From the NCBI GenBank assembly GCA_934511545.1, contig CAKSWM010000055.1, forward strand, positions 1 to 8,386: a DNA stretch of 8,386 nucleotides. The letters run 5' to 3'. Below the pieces are notes generated by a model that saw only the letters and a program-made list of their open reading frames with translations, was not told where the DNA came from and did no database searches. Below, one piece after another: positions 1 to 5,270 of the stretch. The DNA is from an uncultured Oscillospiraceae bacterium. GTDB lineage: Bacteria; Bacillota; Clostridia; Oscillospirales; Oscillospiraceae. Within the stretch, counting starts at the first letter, position 1, and each line of letters opens with the position of its first letter. Position numbers and translations under genes: made by a program.

Positions 1-1784
1 TCATTGAGCAGTTCCCCAAAGAGTTCCAGCGCCGCGTTGACCGGCTCCGGAGTGCTCATATCGACTCCGGCGATCTTCAGAAGCGATATGGGATCGGTGC
101 TGCTTCCGCCGGAGAGGAACCTCTTGTAGTCAGCCACGGCCGTCTCGCCCTCTTTCAGGATGCGGTTTGCGATCGCAACGGCTGCGGAGAAACCGGTGGC
201 ATACTGAAAAACATAGTAATTATAGAAGAAATGCGGTATCCTTGCCCATTCATAGGATATTCCCTCATCCGAGATCATGTCGGGCCCGAAATACAGCTTA
301 TTGAGTTCGTGGTACTTCGCACTGAGCGCGTCCGCCGTCAGCGACTCGCCCCGTTCGGACATGCGTCCCATTTCCAGCTCGAACTCCGCAAACATCGTCT
401 GGCGATATACAGTACCCTTGAACTGGTCGAGGAAATGGTTTATCAGATAAGCACGCTGGCGCTTGTCCTGCGTTTTTCCGAGCAGATTCCTCATGAGCAA
501 AACCTCATTGCAGGTGGAGGCGACCTCAGCGACAAAAATGACATAGTCGCTGGTGCACACGGGCTGGTTCTTTGTGCTGAGATAGCTGTGCAGGGCGTGT
601 CCCATCTCGTGTGCAAGCGTGAACATGCTGTCAAGGTTGTTCTTGTGGTTGAGCAGCACGAACGGATGCGGTCTGGCAGCGCCGGTGGAATATGCGCCGG
701 AACGCTTGCCTTCATTCTCATAGACGTCTGTCCAGCGGTTTTCAAAGCCCTCTTTGAGCATGGCGATGTAATCCTCGCCCAGAACGGAAAGCGCGTCCAG
801 AACGGTGTCCTTAGCCCTTTCGAAGCTTATGGTCTCGGCCGCGTCGGCAACTATCGGAGTATAGACGTCATACATGTGCAGCTCGTCAAGCCCCAGCATC
901 TTTTTGCGCAGCGCAACATAGCGGTACATCTTGTCAAGGTTTGCGTGCACGGCGTCTATCAGGTTCATGTATACCGCGACGGGGACCTCGGTCGCGTCCA
1001 GCGACGCCTCCAGCGTGTTGGCATATCCGCGCGCGTTTGCAAAGAAGCGGAGCTGCTTGAACTGTGCGTCCAGAGTGGCGGCAATTGTGTTTTTGAACTC
1101 TGCCAGGCGGTCATAATAGGTTTCAAAGACCTTTTTGCGGAAGTCCACATCCGCGCTCTCGAGCAGCGGCACGAACGAACCGCTCGTCAGCGGATAGGTC
1201 ACGCCCTCGTCGCTGGTGACTTCCGGAAATTTCAGATCCGCATTGCGCAGCACGCTGCCGATACTGTCCGGGCCGTTTGCCATCTCTCCCGCGGACGCGA
1301 GAAGCTGTTCGCACTCGGGCGAGAGTATATGCTCTGCGCGGCGGCGGATCTGATAAAGACTGCGGCGGTATGTCTCAAGCTCCGGCTTTTCGGCATAGAA
1401 GCGCTCCAGCGTCTCTTCGGGTATCGCCATTATTTCCGGCGTTGAGAATGCCGCAGAGCTGCTCACCGCTACGATTACGCTCATAGCCTTGCCGCGCATA
1501 TCCTGGTAATAGCTGTTTGCCGTGTCCTCGTCGCTCTTGCAGTTGGCATAGACCATGAGCGAGCGCAGGCGGATGTCGGCCTCATCGTTCTGCCGGAGCC
1601 AGTCGAGCAGCACTTCCGCGCTCTCCCCGAGTCTTCCGCGGAAAGCGGCGATCTTTTCGGGCAGCTTTCCCATTGCCTCATATTCGGCAAGCCATGCCTC
1701 GTCGCTTTCAAACACGGCCGCAAGGTCCCAGGTCAGTTCCTCCGGCACTTCACTTCTTTTGGGTATCGCATTATTGTTTGCCAT
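1..1784 (-). CDS. pepF: Oligoendopeptidase F (M3B family), 3' end cut by window edge
   Basis: This is a cytoplasmic zinc metallopeptidase of family M3B that cleaves short peptides, probably for peptide recycling. The frame is open from the ATG at 1784 to the left edge without a stop, giving 594 codons. PepF proteins are usually about 600 residues, so only the last few residues should be missing. The zinc site is clear: H392-E393-M-G-H396, with E420 in FVAEVAST 28 residues after the first His as the expected third ligand. The N-terminal part (about residues 10-200) matches the PepF helical lobe in character, and the second half holds the catalytic domain. GGAGGT at 1795-1800 lies 10 bases before the ATG. 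An in-frame ATG at 1802 overlaps that ribosome binding site and is less likely. The gene follows trhP by 22 bases, so the two are probably co-transcribed. There is no signal peptide. Family assignment is very secure; the natural substrates are not known from sequence. Confidence 0.95.
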   Translation of the reverse strand, partial: MANNNAIPKRSEVPEELTWDLAAVFESDEAWLAEYEAMGKLPEKIAAFRGRLGESAEVLLDWLRQNDEADIRLRSLMVYANCKSDEDTANSYYQDMRGKAMSVIVAVSSSAAFSTPEIMAIPEETLERFYAEKPELETYRRSLYQIRRRAEHILSPECEQLLASAGEMANGPDSIGSVLRNADLKFPEVTSDEGVTYPLTSGSFVPLLESADVDFRKKVFETYYDRLAEFKNTIAATLDAQFKQLRFFANARGYANTLEASLDATEVPVAVYMNLIDAVHANLDKMYRYVALRKKMLGLDELHMYDVYTPIVADAAETISFERAKDTVLDALSVLGEDYIAMLKEGFENRWTDVYENEGKRSGAYSTGAARPHPFVLLNHKNNLDSMFTLAHEMGHALHSYLSTKNQPVCTSDYVIFVAEVASTCNEVLLMRNLLGKTQDKRQRAYLINHFLDQFKGTVYRQTMFAEFELEMGRMSERGESLTADALSAKYHELNKLYFGPDMISDEGISYEWARIPHFFYNYYVFQYATGFSAAVAIANRILKEGETAVADYKRFLSGGSSTDPISLLKIAGVDMSTPEPVNAALELFGELLN

Positions 1785-1806
1785 TTTTATATTGACCTCC
1801 ATTTTG

Positions 1807-3003
1807 TTATTTCATACGTCTGCGAAGAATGTCCCCCGCCTCGAGCTTATGGGGGCATTTTATGACAAGCTTTTGCTGTGGATGCGGCGCATAGGTAACC
1901 GTTTCTCCCTCCTCCGTTGTCATCTCCCCGACTTCAAAGTCAAGGCCGAGCGAGTTTGGCGAGAGTATTTCCAGCCGGTCGCCCGTACTGAAATTGTTGC
2001 GCTGCTCGATGAGGTATCCGCCCTCCGCTTCGCCGAGGACGAGCGCGATAAAAGTACAGTCGCTCCGGTATCCGAGAGCTTCCGCCTTCGCCGTCAGTGC
2101 CCGGCCGAAATAGAAGCCGGAAAAATACTCGCGGTGACTGGCACAGTCAAGCTCTCTTTCGCACTCTTCCGGTGATGCCGTCCCGTCCAGACGGCGGCGG
2201 TATGCGTTCACGACCGTGGCGGTATAGTAAGAGGACTTCATCCGGCCCTCGATCTTGAACGAGCTTACGCCCGCCGCTGTGAGCTCGTCCAGAAACGGCA
2301 TCGCATTCAGATCGCGTGAGCTCAGTATGGTCGTACCGCGCTCGTCCTCCCCGACCGGATAGTATTCCCCGTCCTTTCCCGCCTCGCTGAGAACATAGCG
2401 GTAACGGCAGGGCTGGGAACAGTCGCCGCGGTTGCCGCTGCGCCCGTTCATGTATGCGCTTATGAGACAGCGCCCCGAATAGGCCATACACATCGCTCCG
2501 TGGATGAAGCATTCGATCTCCATATCCTCCGGTATCTCCGCGCGGAGAATGCGTATTTCCTCCAGAGTCATCTCCCGCGCCGGCACGATCCGCTTTGCGC
2601 CAAGCTCATAATAGTGCCTTGCGGCCGCGGAATTAAGGCAGTTTGCCTGTGTGCTGACATGCAGCTCCAGCTCCGGCGCAGCCTCCCTTATCGTGCACAT
2701 CGCGCCGATATCCGAGACAATGACCGCGTCGATCCCAAGTGTGCAGAGCTCGCGCGAATAATCGGCAAGCTGTTTCAGCTCGCCGGTCCTCACGAAAGAA
2801 TTCACCGTCACATACAGCTTTTTGCCGCGGGAATGCGCCATCGACACAGCCCTGGCAAGCTCCTCCATCGTAAAGGCGGACGCGTCCGCGCGCAATTGCA
2901 GCATCGGTCCTCCGACATAGACCGCGTCCGCGCCGAACCTCAGCGCCGTTTGCAGCCCCTCAATGCTTCCCGCGGGAGCCAGCAGCTCCGGTTTTTTTAT
3001 CAT
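1807..3003 (-). CDS. trhP: U32-family tRNA 5-hydroxyuridine (U34) modification protein TrhP
   Basis: This 398-residue protein belongs to the U32 'peptidase' family, whose TrhP members (E. coli YegQ, B. subtilis YrrN/YrrO) are not known proteases in practice but carry out prephenate-dependent hydroxylation of wobble uridine 34 in tRNA. It starts PELLAPAGSIEGLQTALRFG, the usual opening of the family. It carries the U32 signature around residues 163-183: E164-C-F-I-H-G-A-M-C172, then S177-G-R-C179. C172, C179, C195 and C199 are candidate iron-sulfur ligands; U32 relatives such as UbiU/UbiV hold a 4Fe-4S cluster. FKIEGRMKS (249-257) is another conserved TrhP segment, and the C-terminal part (about 315-398) resembles the small beta-barrel extension of the longer members. 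GAGGT at 3011-3015 is 7 bases from the ATG. A strong promoter lies just upstream and pepF follows. The family is certain. The exact subfamily (TrhP rather than RlhA, which acts on 23S rRNA) is judged from remembered similarity to YegQ. Confidence 0.85.
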   Translation of the reverse strand: MIKKPELLAPAGSIEGLQTALRFGADAVYVGGPMLQLRADASAFTMEELARAVSMAHSRGKKLYVTVNSFVRTGELKQLADYSRELCTLGIDAVIVSDIGAMCTIREAAPELELHVSTQANCLNSAAARHYYELGAKRIVPAREMTLEEIRILRAEIPEDMEIECFIHGAMCMAYSGRCLISAYMNGRSGNRGDCSQPCRYRYVLSEAGKDGEYYPVGEDERGTTILSSRDLNAMPFLDELTAAGVSSFKIEGRMKSSYYTATVVNAYRRRLDGTASPEECERELDCASHREYFSGFYFGRALTAKAEALGYRSDCTFIALVLGEAEGGYLIEQRNNFSTGDRLEILSPNSLGLDFEVGEMTTEEGETVTYAPHPQQKLVIKCPHKLEAGDILRRRMK

Positions 3004-3034
3004 AGCTCATACCTCTGATCCTGTGATGCTCTAT

Positions 3035-3063
3035 ATTATAATCCTTTCCGGACGCATTGGCAA
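3035..3063 (-). promoter_or_regulatory. Sigma-A promoter of trhP-pepF
   Basis: Reading the minus strand, TTGCCA (3063-3058) is followed by exactly 17 bases and then a perfect TATAAT (3040-3035). Transcription would start near 3028, leaving a leader of about 25 bases that contains the GAGGT site of trhP. It sits just after the 3' end of the small gene upstream, so trhP-pepF should be an independent two-gene unit. Confidence 0.8.
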
Positions 3064-3084
3064 ACCCTTATTCATATATTCATA

Positions 3085-3106
3085 TTACTATCGGCTTACT
3101 ATCGGC
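3085..3106. repeat. 11-base perfect tandem duplication
   Basis: TTACTATCGGC occurs twice in a row (3085-3095 and 3096-3106). It covers the TAG stop codon and last codons of the small basic-protein frame. The unit is not a multiple of three, so it shifts the frame. Without it the frame would still end soon afterwards, at a TGA. It looks like a recent slippage product in unconstrained sequence. Confidence 0.85.
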
Positions 3107-3309
3107 CTGACGGGGGGATAAAACAGAAAGCAAAAAGGCACGGTATCCGGATCATATGTCCGTTTCCGTGCCTTTTGCCTGTTATACGCCCTCGGGTTTT
3201 CGGGTTTTCTAGTTACGGGGCTGAGCTGGCCCCAGGTCCTGCGTCTGAGCTGATCTAGCTCGCGTTGTTTCTTCTTTGAAAGCTTTTCATAGGGTATAAT
3301 TTTTTCCAT
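3088..3309 (-). CDS. Small basic conserved-type protein with terminator inside its frame
   Basis: The frame encodes up to 73 residues from the ATG at 3309, which has AGGAG (3316-3320) 6 bases upstream. The first 50 residues are strongly basic: 17 Lys/Arg against 5 Asp/Glu. They contain IPYEKLSKKKQRELD (probably helical), then RRRTWGQLSPVTRKPENP and AYNRQKARKR. I recall similar short uncharacterised proteins (YEKLSKK...W...PVTRK...YNRKK) in Clostridia, but cannot confirm this here. The frame has no stop before the hairpin at 3133-3176, which covers residues 45-59; the TAG comes only at 3090-3088, beyond the U-rich run. Most transcripts should thus lack a stop codon and give a product of about 60 residues, a design known from E. 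coli arfA. A longer frame from 3426 would include the upstream LysR terminator, so I reject that start. No convincing promoter was found upstream; read-through from the LysR gene is possible. The function is not recognised; ribosome rescue is a hypothesis. Confidence 0.7.
   Translation of the reverse strand: MEKIIPYEKLSKKKQRELDQLRRRTWGQLSPVTRKPENPRAYNRQKARKRTYDPDTVPFCFLFYPPVRPIVSR
3127..3178 (-). terminator. Intrinsic terminator embedded in the small gene's coding frame
   Basis: On the minus strand AAAAGGCACGG (3176-3166) pairs with CCGTGCCTTTT (3143-3133). The loop holds a second small stem, CGGA/TCCG. The 3' arm runs into a U-rich stretch (TTTTTGCTTTCTGTTTT). The outer arms are 11 perfect base pairs and can extend by a GC pair with one bulge. 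RNA would end at about 3130-3120, before the stop codon at 3090-3088. Confidence 0.8.
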
Positions 3310-3347
3310 TTTTAACTCCTTTTCGTTTCGGAAATGTATGATGCAGG

Positions 3348-3388
3348 CAATGACGGTCCGTCTTTGCTTTTTTGTAAGCCGGTCATTG
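3348..3388 (-). other. Hairpin in the leader of the small gene
   Basis: CAATGAC (3348-3354) and GTCATTG (3382-3388) form a perfect inverted repeat. In minus-strand RNA it can extend to 9 pairs with a single bulged C, closing a purine-rich loop of about 22 bases. It lies between the LysR terminator and the ribosome binding site of the small gene. It could be a leader structure or a chance fold; the sequence does not decide. Confidence 0.45.
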
Positions 3389-3390
3389 TC

Positions 3391-3419
3391 CAAAAAGTCC
3401 TGCGCTGCAAGACTTTTTG
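3391..3419 (-). terminator. Terminator after the LysR-family gene
   Basis: CAAAAAGTC (3391-3399) and GACTTTTTG (3411-3419) are perfect inverted arms. In minus-strand RNA the stem continues through a G-U pair and three more pairs to 13 base pairs closing on AGC. In plus-strand RNA the same position is a C-A mismatch, so the structure favours minus-strand transcripts. It begins 33 bases after the LysR stop codon. A-tract, stem and U-tract are all present, though the U-tract is part of the stem. Confidence 0.75.
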
Positions 3420-3452
3420 AATACATGCCCGCACCGGGATCCTATCATCGGT

Positions 3453-4379
3453 TCATAAAACGCTGCAATTATCTATCGACTCCCTGAGGCGGTCGAAAAA
3501 CTCTACCATACATTCGTACACACGCTCGGAATAATATGACAGCAGGCGGTCCCTGCACCGAGTCAGCCATATGCTTCTGGTCAGGCTTTGAGGTGCAAGC
3601 TTCAGAATTCTGACATTGTCGTTCTCCGCACGCATTCTGGTGCTGCCGCTGGGTATGATGTGTCCGGGACACACGCTGACGGCGCCGGTGAGCTTCATAA
3701 CGTCCAGTATCTCACGGTGCTCGTTCGTCAGATAACAGATGGACGGCTCATAACCGTTGATGCGGAACATGTCGTATATCAGGTTGTTGTCGTACATCGT
3801 GTTGTCGCAGATAAGGTTCTCCTGCGCAAGTTCCGCAAGGCTGACCGTGCCGCGCCCCGCGAGCGGATGATCCTTCATGACAAGAAAGTTGATATCCTCG
3901 TTGAGAACATTAACGGCCTCAAACCTGTCGATTTTCTCCGGCGATATCGTCAGCAGGGCGATGTCCGTTTCCCCGGAAAGCAGCTTCTGTACGCATGTGT
4001 TGTTATCCTCATACAGCGTGGACATTTTCAGCTTCGGCCAGTGGGCGAAGCACTCGAGCGCAATATCGTTCATTATGCGTCCCACGGCGGACGATATCCG
4101 AACGACCGCGTGCGGCTCGGATTCGTCCTCGCTGGCCACCATGACTCCGTTGCTCAGTTCGTTGAAAGCGCGCTCGACATACTCGAGGAATCGCCGCCCT
4201 TTAACATTGAGTATCACACGCCCTTTGATCCTGTCAAAAAGGCGCACTCCAAGTTCGTCCTCCAGCTTTGCTATAGATGTGCTGAGGTTCGGCTGTGTTA
4301 TATGCAGTTCCTTTGCCGCTTTTGTTATGTTTTCATACTTTGCTACGGCTCTGAAATATGTGAGCTGGTTAAAATCCAT
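3453..4379 (-). CDS. LysR-family transcriptional regulator
   Basis: This is a 308-residue DNA-binding regulator of typical LysR length. The N-terminal winged helix-turn-helix spans residues 1-60: MDFNQLTYFRAVAKYENITK, then AAKELHITQPNLSTSIAKLE and LGVRLFDR, all hallmark LysR positions. Residues 90-300 form the two-lobed effector-binding domain, with QKLLSGETDIALLT (131-144) and MKDHPLAG (168-175) at usual places. I chose the ATG at 4379, which gives the canonical LysR start and has GGGGGT (4387-4392) 7 bases upstream; a TTG at 4394 would only add MGVSR and would overlap that site. It is divergent from a YitT-type membrane protein gene. By the usual LysR arrangement it probably controls that gene and itself, with a small-molecule co-inducer that cannot be deduced here. 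A hairpin terminator follows. The family is certain; the regulon is inference. Confidence 0.93.
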   Translation of the reverse strand: MDFNQLTYFRAVAKYENITKAAKELHITQPNLSTSIAKLEDELGVRLFDRIKGRVILNVKGRRFLEYVERAFNELSNGVMVASEDESEPHAVVRISSAVGRIMNDIALECFAHWPKLKMSTLYEDNNTCVQKLLSGETDIALLTISPEKIDRFEAVNVLNEDINFLVMKDHPLAGRGTVSLAELAQENLICDNTMYDNNLIYDMFRINGYEPSICYLTNEHREILDVMKLTGAVSVCPGHIIPSGSTRMRAENDNVRILKLAPQSLTRSIWLTRCRDRLLSYYSERVYECMVEFFDRLRESIDNCSVL

Positions 4380-4428
4380 TCGACTTACCCCCAAACCCGG
4401 AACTATAACTTGTATTTATATAATTATA

Positions 4429-4457
4429 ATTATACTACGTATATATAAAAAAGTAAA
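4429..4457 (-). promoter_or_regulatory. Probable promoter of the LysR-family gene
   Basis: On the minus strand TTTACT (4457-4452) is separated by 17 bases from TATAAT (4434-4429). A second TATAAT follows directly at 4428-4423. The region is very AT-rich, which raises the chance of spurious matches, but the position about 50 bases before the LysR start is right. It does not overlap the rightward promoter, whose -35 begins 12 bases further on. Confidence 0.55.
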
Positions 4458-4463
4458 TAGTTC

Positions 4464-4482
4464 TGTCTTTGACATAAAGACA
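4464..4482. promoter_or_regulatory. Candidate operator: 19-base dyad over the -35 box
   Basis: TGTCTTTGACATAAAGACA is a perfect inverted repeat with 7-base arms and a 5-base centre. It contains the whole TTGACA box (4469-4474) of the rightward promoter, so a bound protein should affect transcription of the membrane protein gene. The neighbouring LysR-type regulator is the obvious candidate, although the dyad does not give a centred T-N11-A LysR box. Confidence 0.5.
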
Positions 4483-4497
4483 TTAATATGATAGAAT
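4469..4497 (+). promoter_or_regulatory. Sigma-A promoter of the YitT-type gene
   Basis: A perfect TTGACA (4469-4474), a 17-base spacer and TAGAAT (4492-4497) form a near-consensus promoter. Transcription would start near 4504, only about 14 bases before the ATG at 4518, so the leader is very short and the ribosome binding site is weak. Confidence 0.8.
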
Positions 4498-4517
4498 CGC
4501 GGTAATATCAGGGCGAA

Positions 4518-5168
4518 ATGAGGGTAATATCCAAATTGTTCAGTTTCCTTAAACCGCGCCGCTGCGCCATGGCTCTTTTGGGCAGCGCGATCCTTGCCTT
4601 TGGCCTCTGCAACATTCACGAGTTCTCCGGCGTTACCGAGGGCGGAGTGCTCGGTCTGACACTGCTGCTGAATCAGTGGTTCGGCATATCCCCCGCTGTT
4701 TCCAGCCTTATTTTGAACGGCTTATGCTATCTTCTCGGCTTCCGTCTGCTCGGAAAAAAGTTTATTGCATATTCGATAGTCGCCGGCGGGAGCTATTCTG
4801 TCTTTTACGCCGTGTTTGAGCGCTTCGCTCCGATATGGCCATGGATAACGGAGCATCCCCTGTGCGCGTCTCTTGCCGGTGCGGTGTTTGTCGGAGTCGG
4901 CGTTGGATTGTGCGTGCGTGCCGGCGGTGCGCCGGGCGGAGACGACTCTCTTGCGATGAGTCTCTCGCACCTGACTCATCTGGACATTCAGTGGATCTAT
5001 CTTGCAAGCGATCTTATCGTTCTTGCGCTCTCACTGACCTATATCCCGCTGAAGAGGATGTTTTTCTCTCTGCTTACGGTCATTCTCTCGGGGCAGCTCA
5101 TAGGGCTTGTGCAGAAGGCCGGAGCAGGAAAAAAACAGGCTCCTGCCGAGAGTGCGGCAGATATATGA
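4518..5168 (+). CDS. YitT-family integral membrane protein lacking the C-terminal DUF2179 domain
   Basis: The 216-residue protein matches the YitT membrane domain (formerly DUF161). Predicted transmembrane stretches are about 18-36, 45-75 (probably two helices), 80-100, 114-134, 158-176 and 180-198. Family landmarks include EGGVLGLTLLL (41-51), LILNGLCYLLGFRLLGKKF (64-82), and the glycine-rich GVGVGLCVRAGGAPGGDDSL (126-145), matching the usual G-GLv-R-GGs-GG-D pattern. Many YitT proteins continue into a cytoplasmic DUF2179 domain; this one ends after a short tail (AGKKQAPAESAADI), so it is a stand-alone membrane unit. The molecular function of the family is not established; a transport role is often supposed. 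The start at 4518 has only a weak AGGG upstream (4510-4513). The next ATG at 4569 has no ribosome binding site and would cut into the first helix region. The gene is divergent from a LysR-family regulator and ends at a strong terminator. Confidence 0.87.
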   Translation: MRVISKLFSFLKPRRCAMALLGSAILAFGLCNIHEFSGVTEGGVLGLTLLLNQWFGISPAVSSLILNGLCYLLGFRLLGKKFIAYSIVAGGSYSVFYAVFERFAPIWPWITEHPLCASLAGAVFVGVGVGLCVRAGGAPGGDDSLAMSLSHLTHLDIQWIYLASDLIVLALSLTYIPLKRMFFSLLTVILSGQLIGLVQKAGAGKKQAPAESAADI

Positions 5169-5217
5169 CCCTCCCTCGCTGAACAGACATTAACACTTTT
5201 CTGCGTCTCCCGAACGC

Positions 5218-5253
5218 AAAAATGACCTGCCGTATAAACGGCAGGTCATTTTT
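5218..5253. terminator. Two-way intrinsic terminator between convergent genes
   Basis: AAAAATGACCTGCCGT (5218-5233) and its exact reverse complement (5238-5253) form a 16-pair perfect stem closing on ATAA. There is an A-run on one side and a T-run on the other. It lies between the stop of the YitT-type gene and the stop of the convergent flavin oxidoreductase, so it should terminate both transcripts. Confidence 0.95.
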
Positions 5254-5270
5254 TGATCCTGTGTCAGCTT

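Noticed and set aside
231..1445. Plus-strand open frame of 404 codons
   Set aside because: It lies opposite pepF, whose product has a clear HEXXH zinc site and family-wide similarity. The plus-strand product shows no recognisable domain.
1785..1802. Upstream in-frame ATG for pepF at 1802
   Set aside because: It overlaps the GGAGGT ribosome binding site that serves the ATG at 1784.
3310..3426. Upstream extension of the small basic protein to a 112-residue version
   Set aside because: It would include the LysR terminator hairpin in coding sequence and has no ribosome binding site, while the ATG at 3309 has a well-spaced AGGAG.
3588..4448. Plus-strand open frames opposite the LysR gene
   Set aside because: The minus-strand frame has an unmistakable LysR helix-turn-helix and effector domain; the plus-strand products have no family features.
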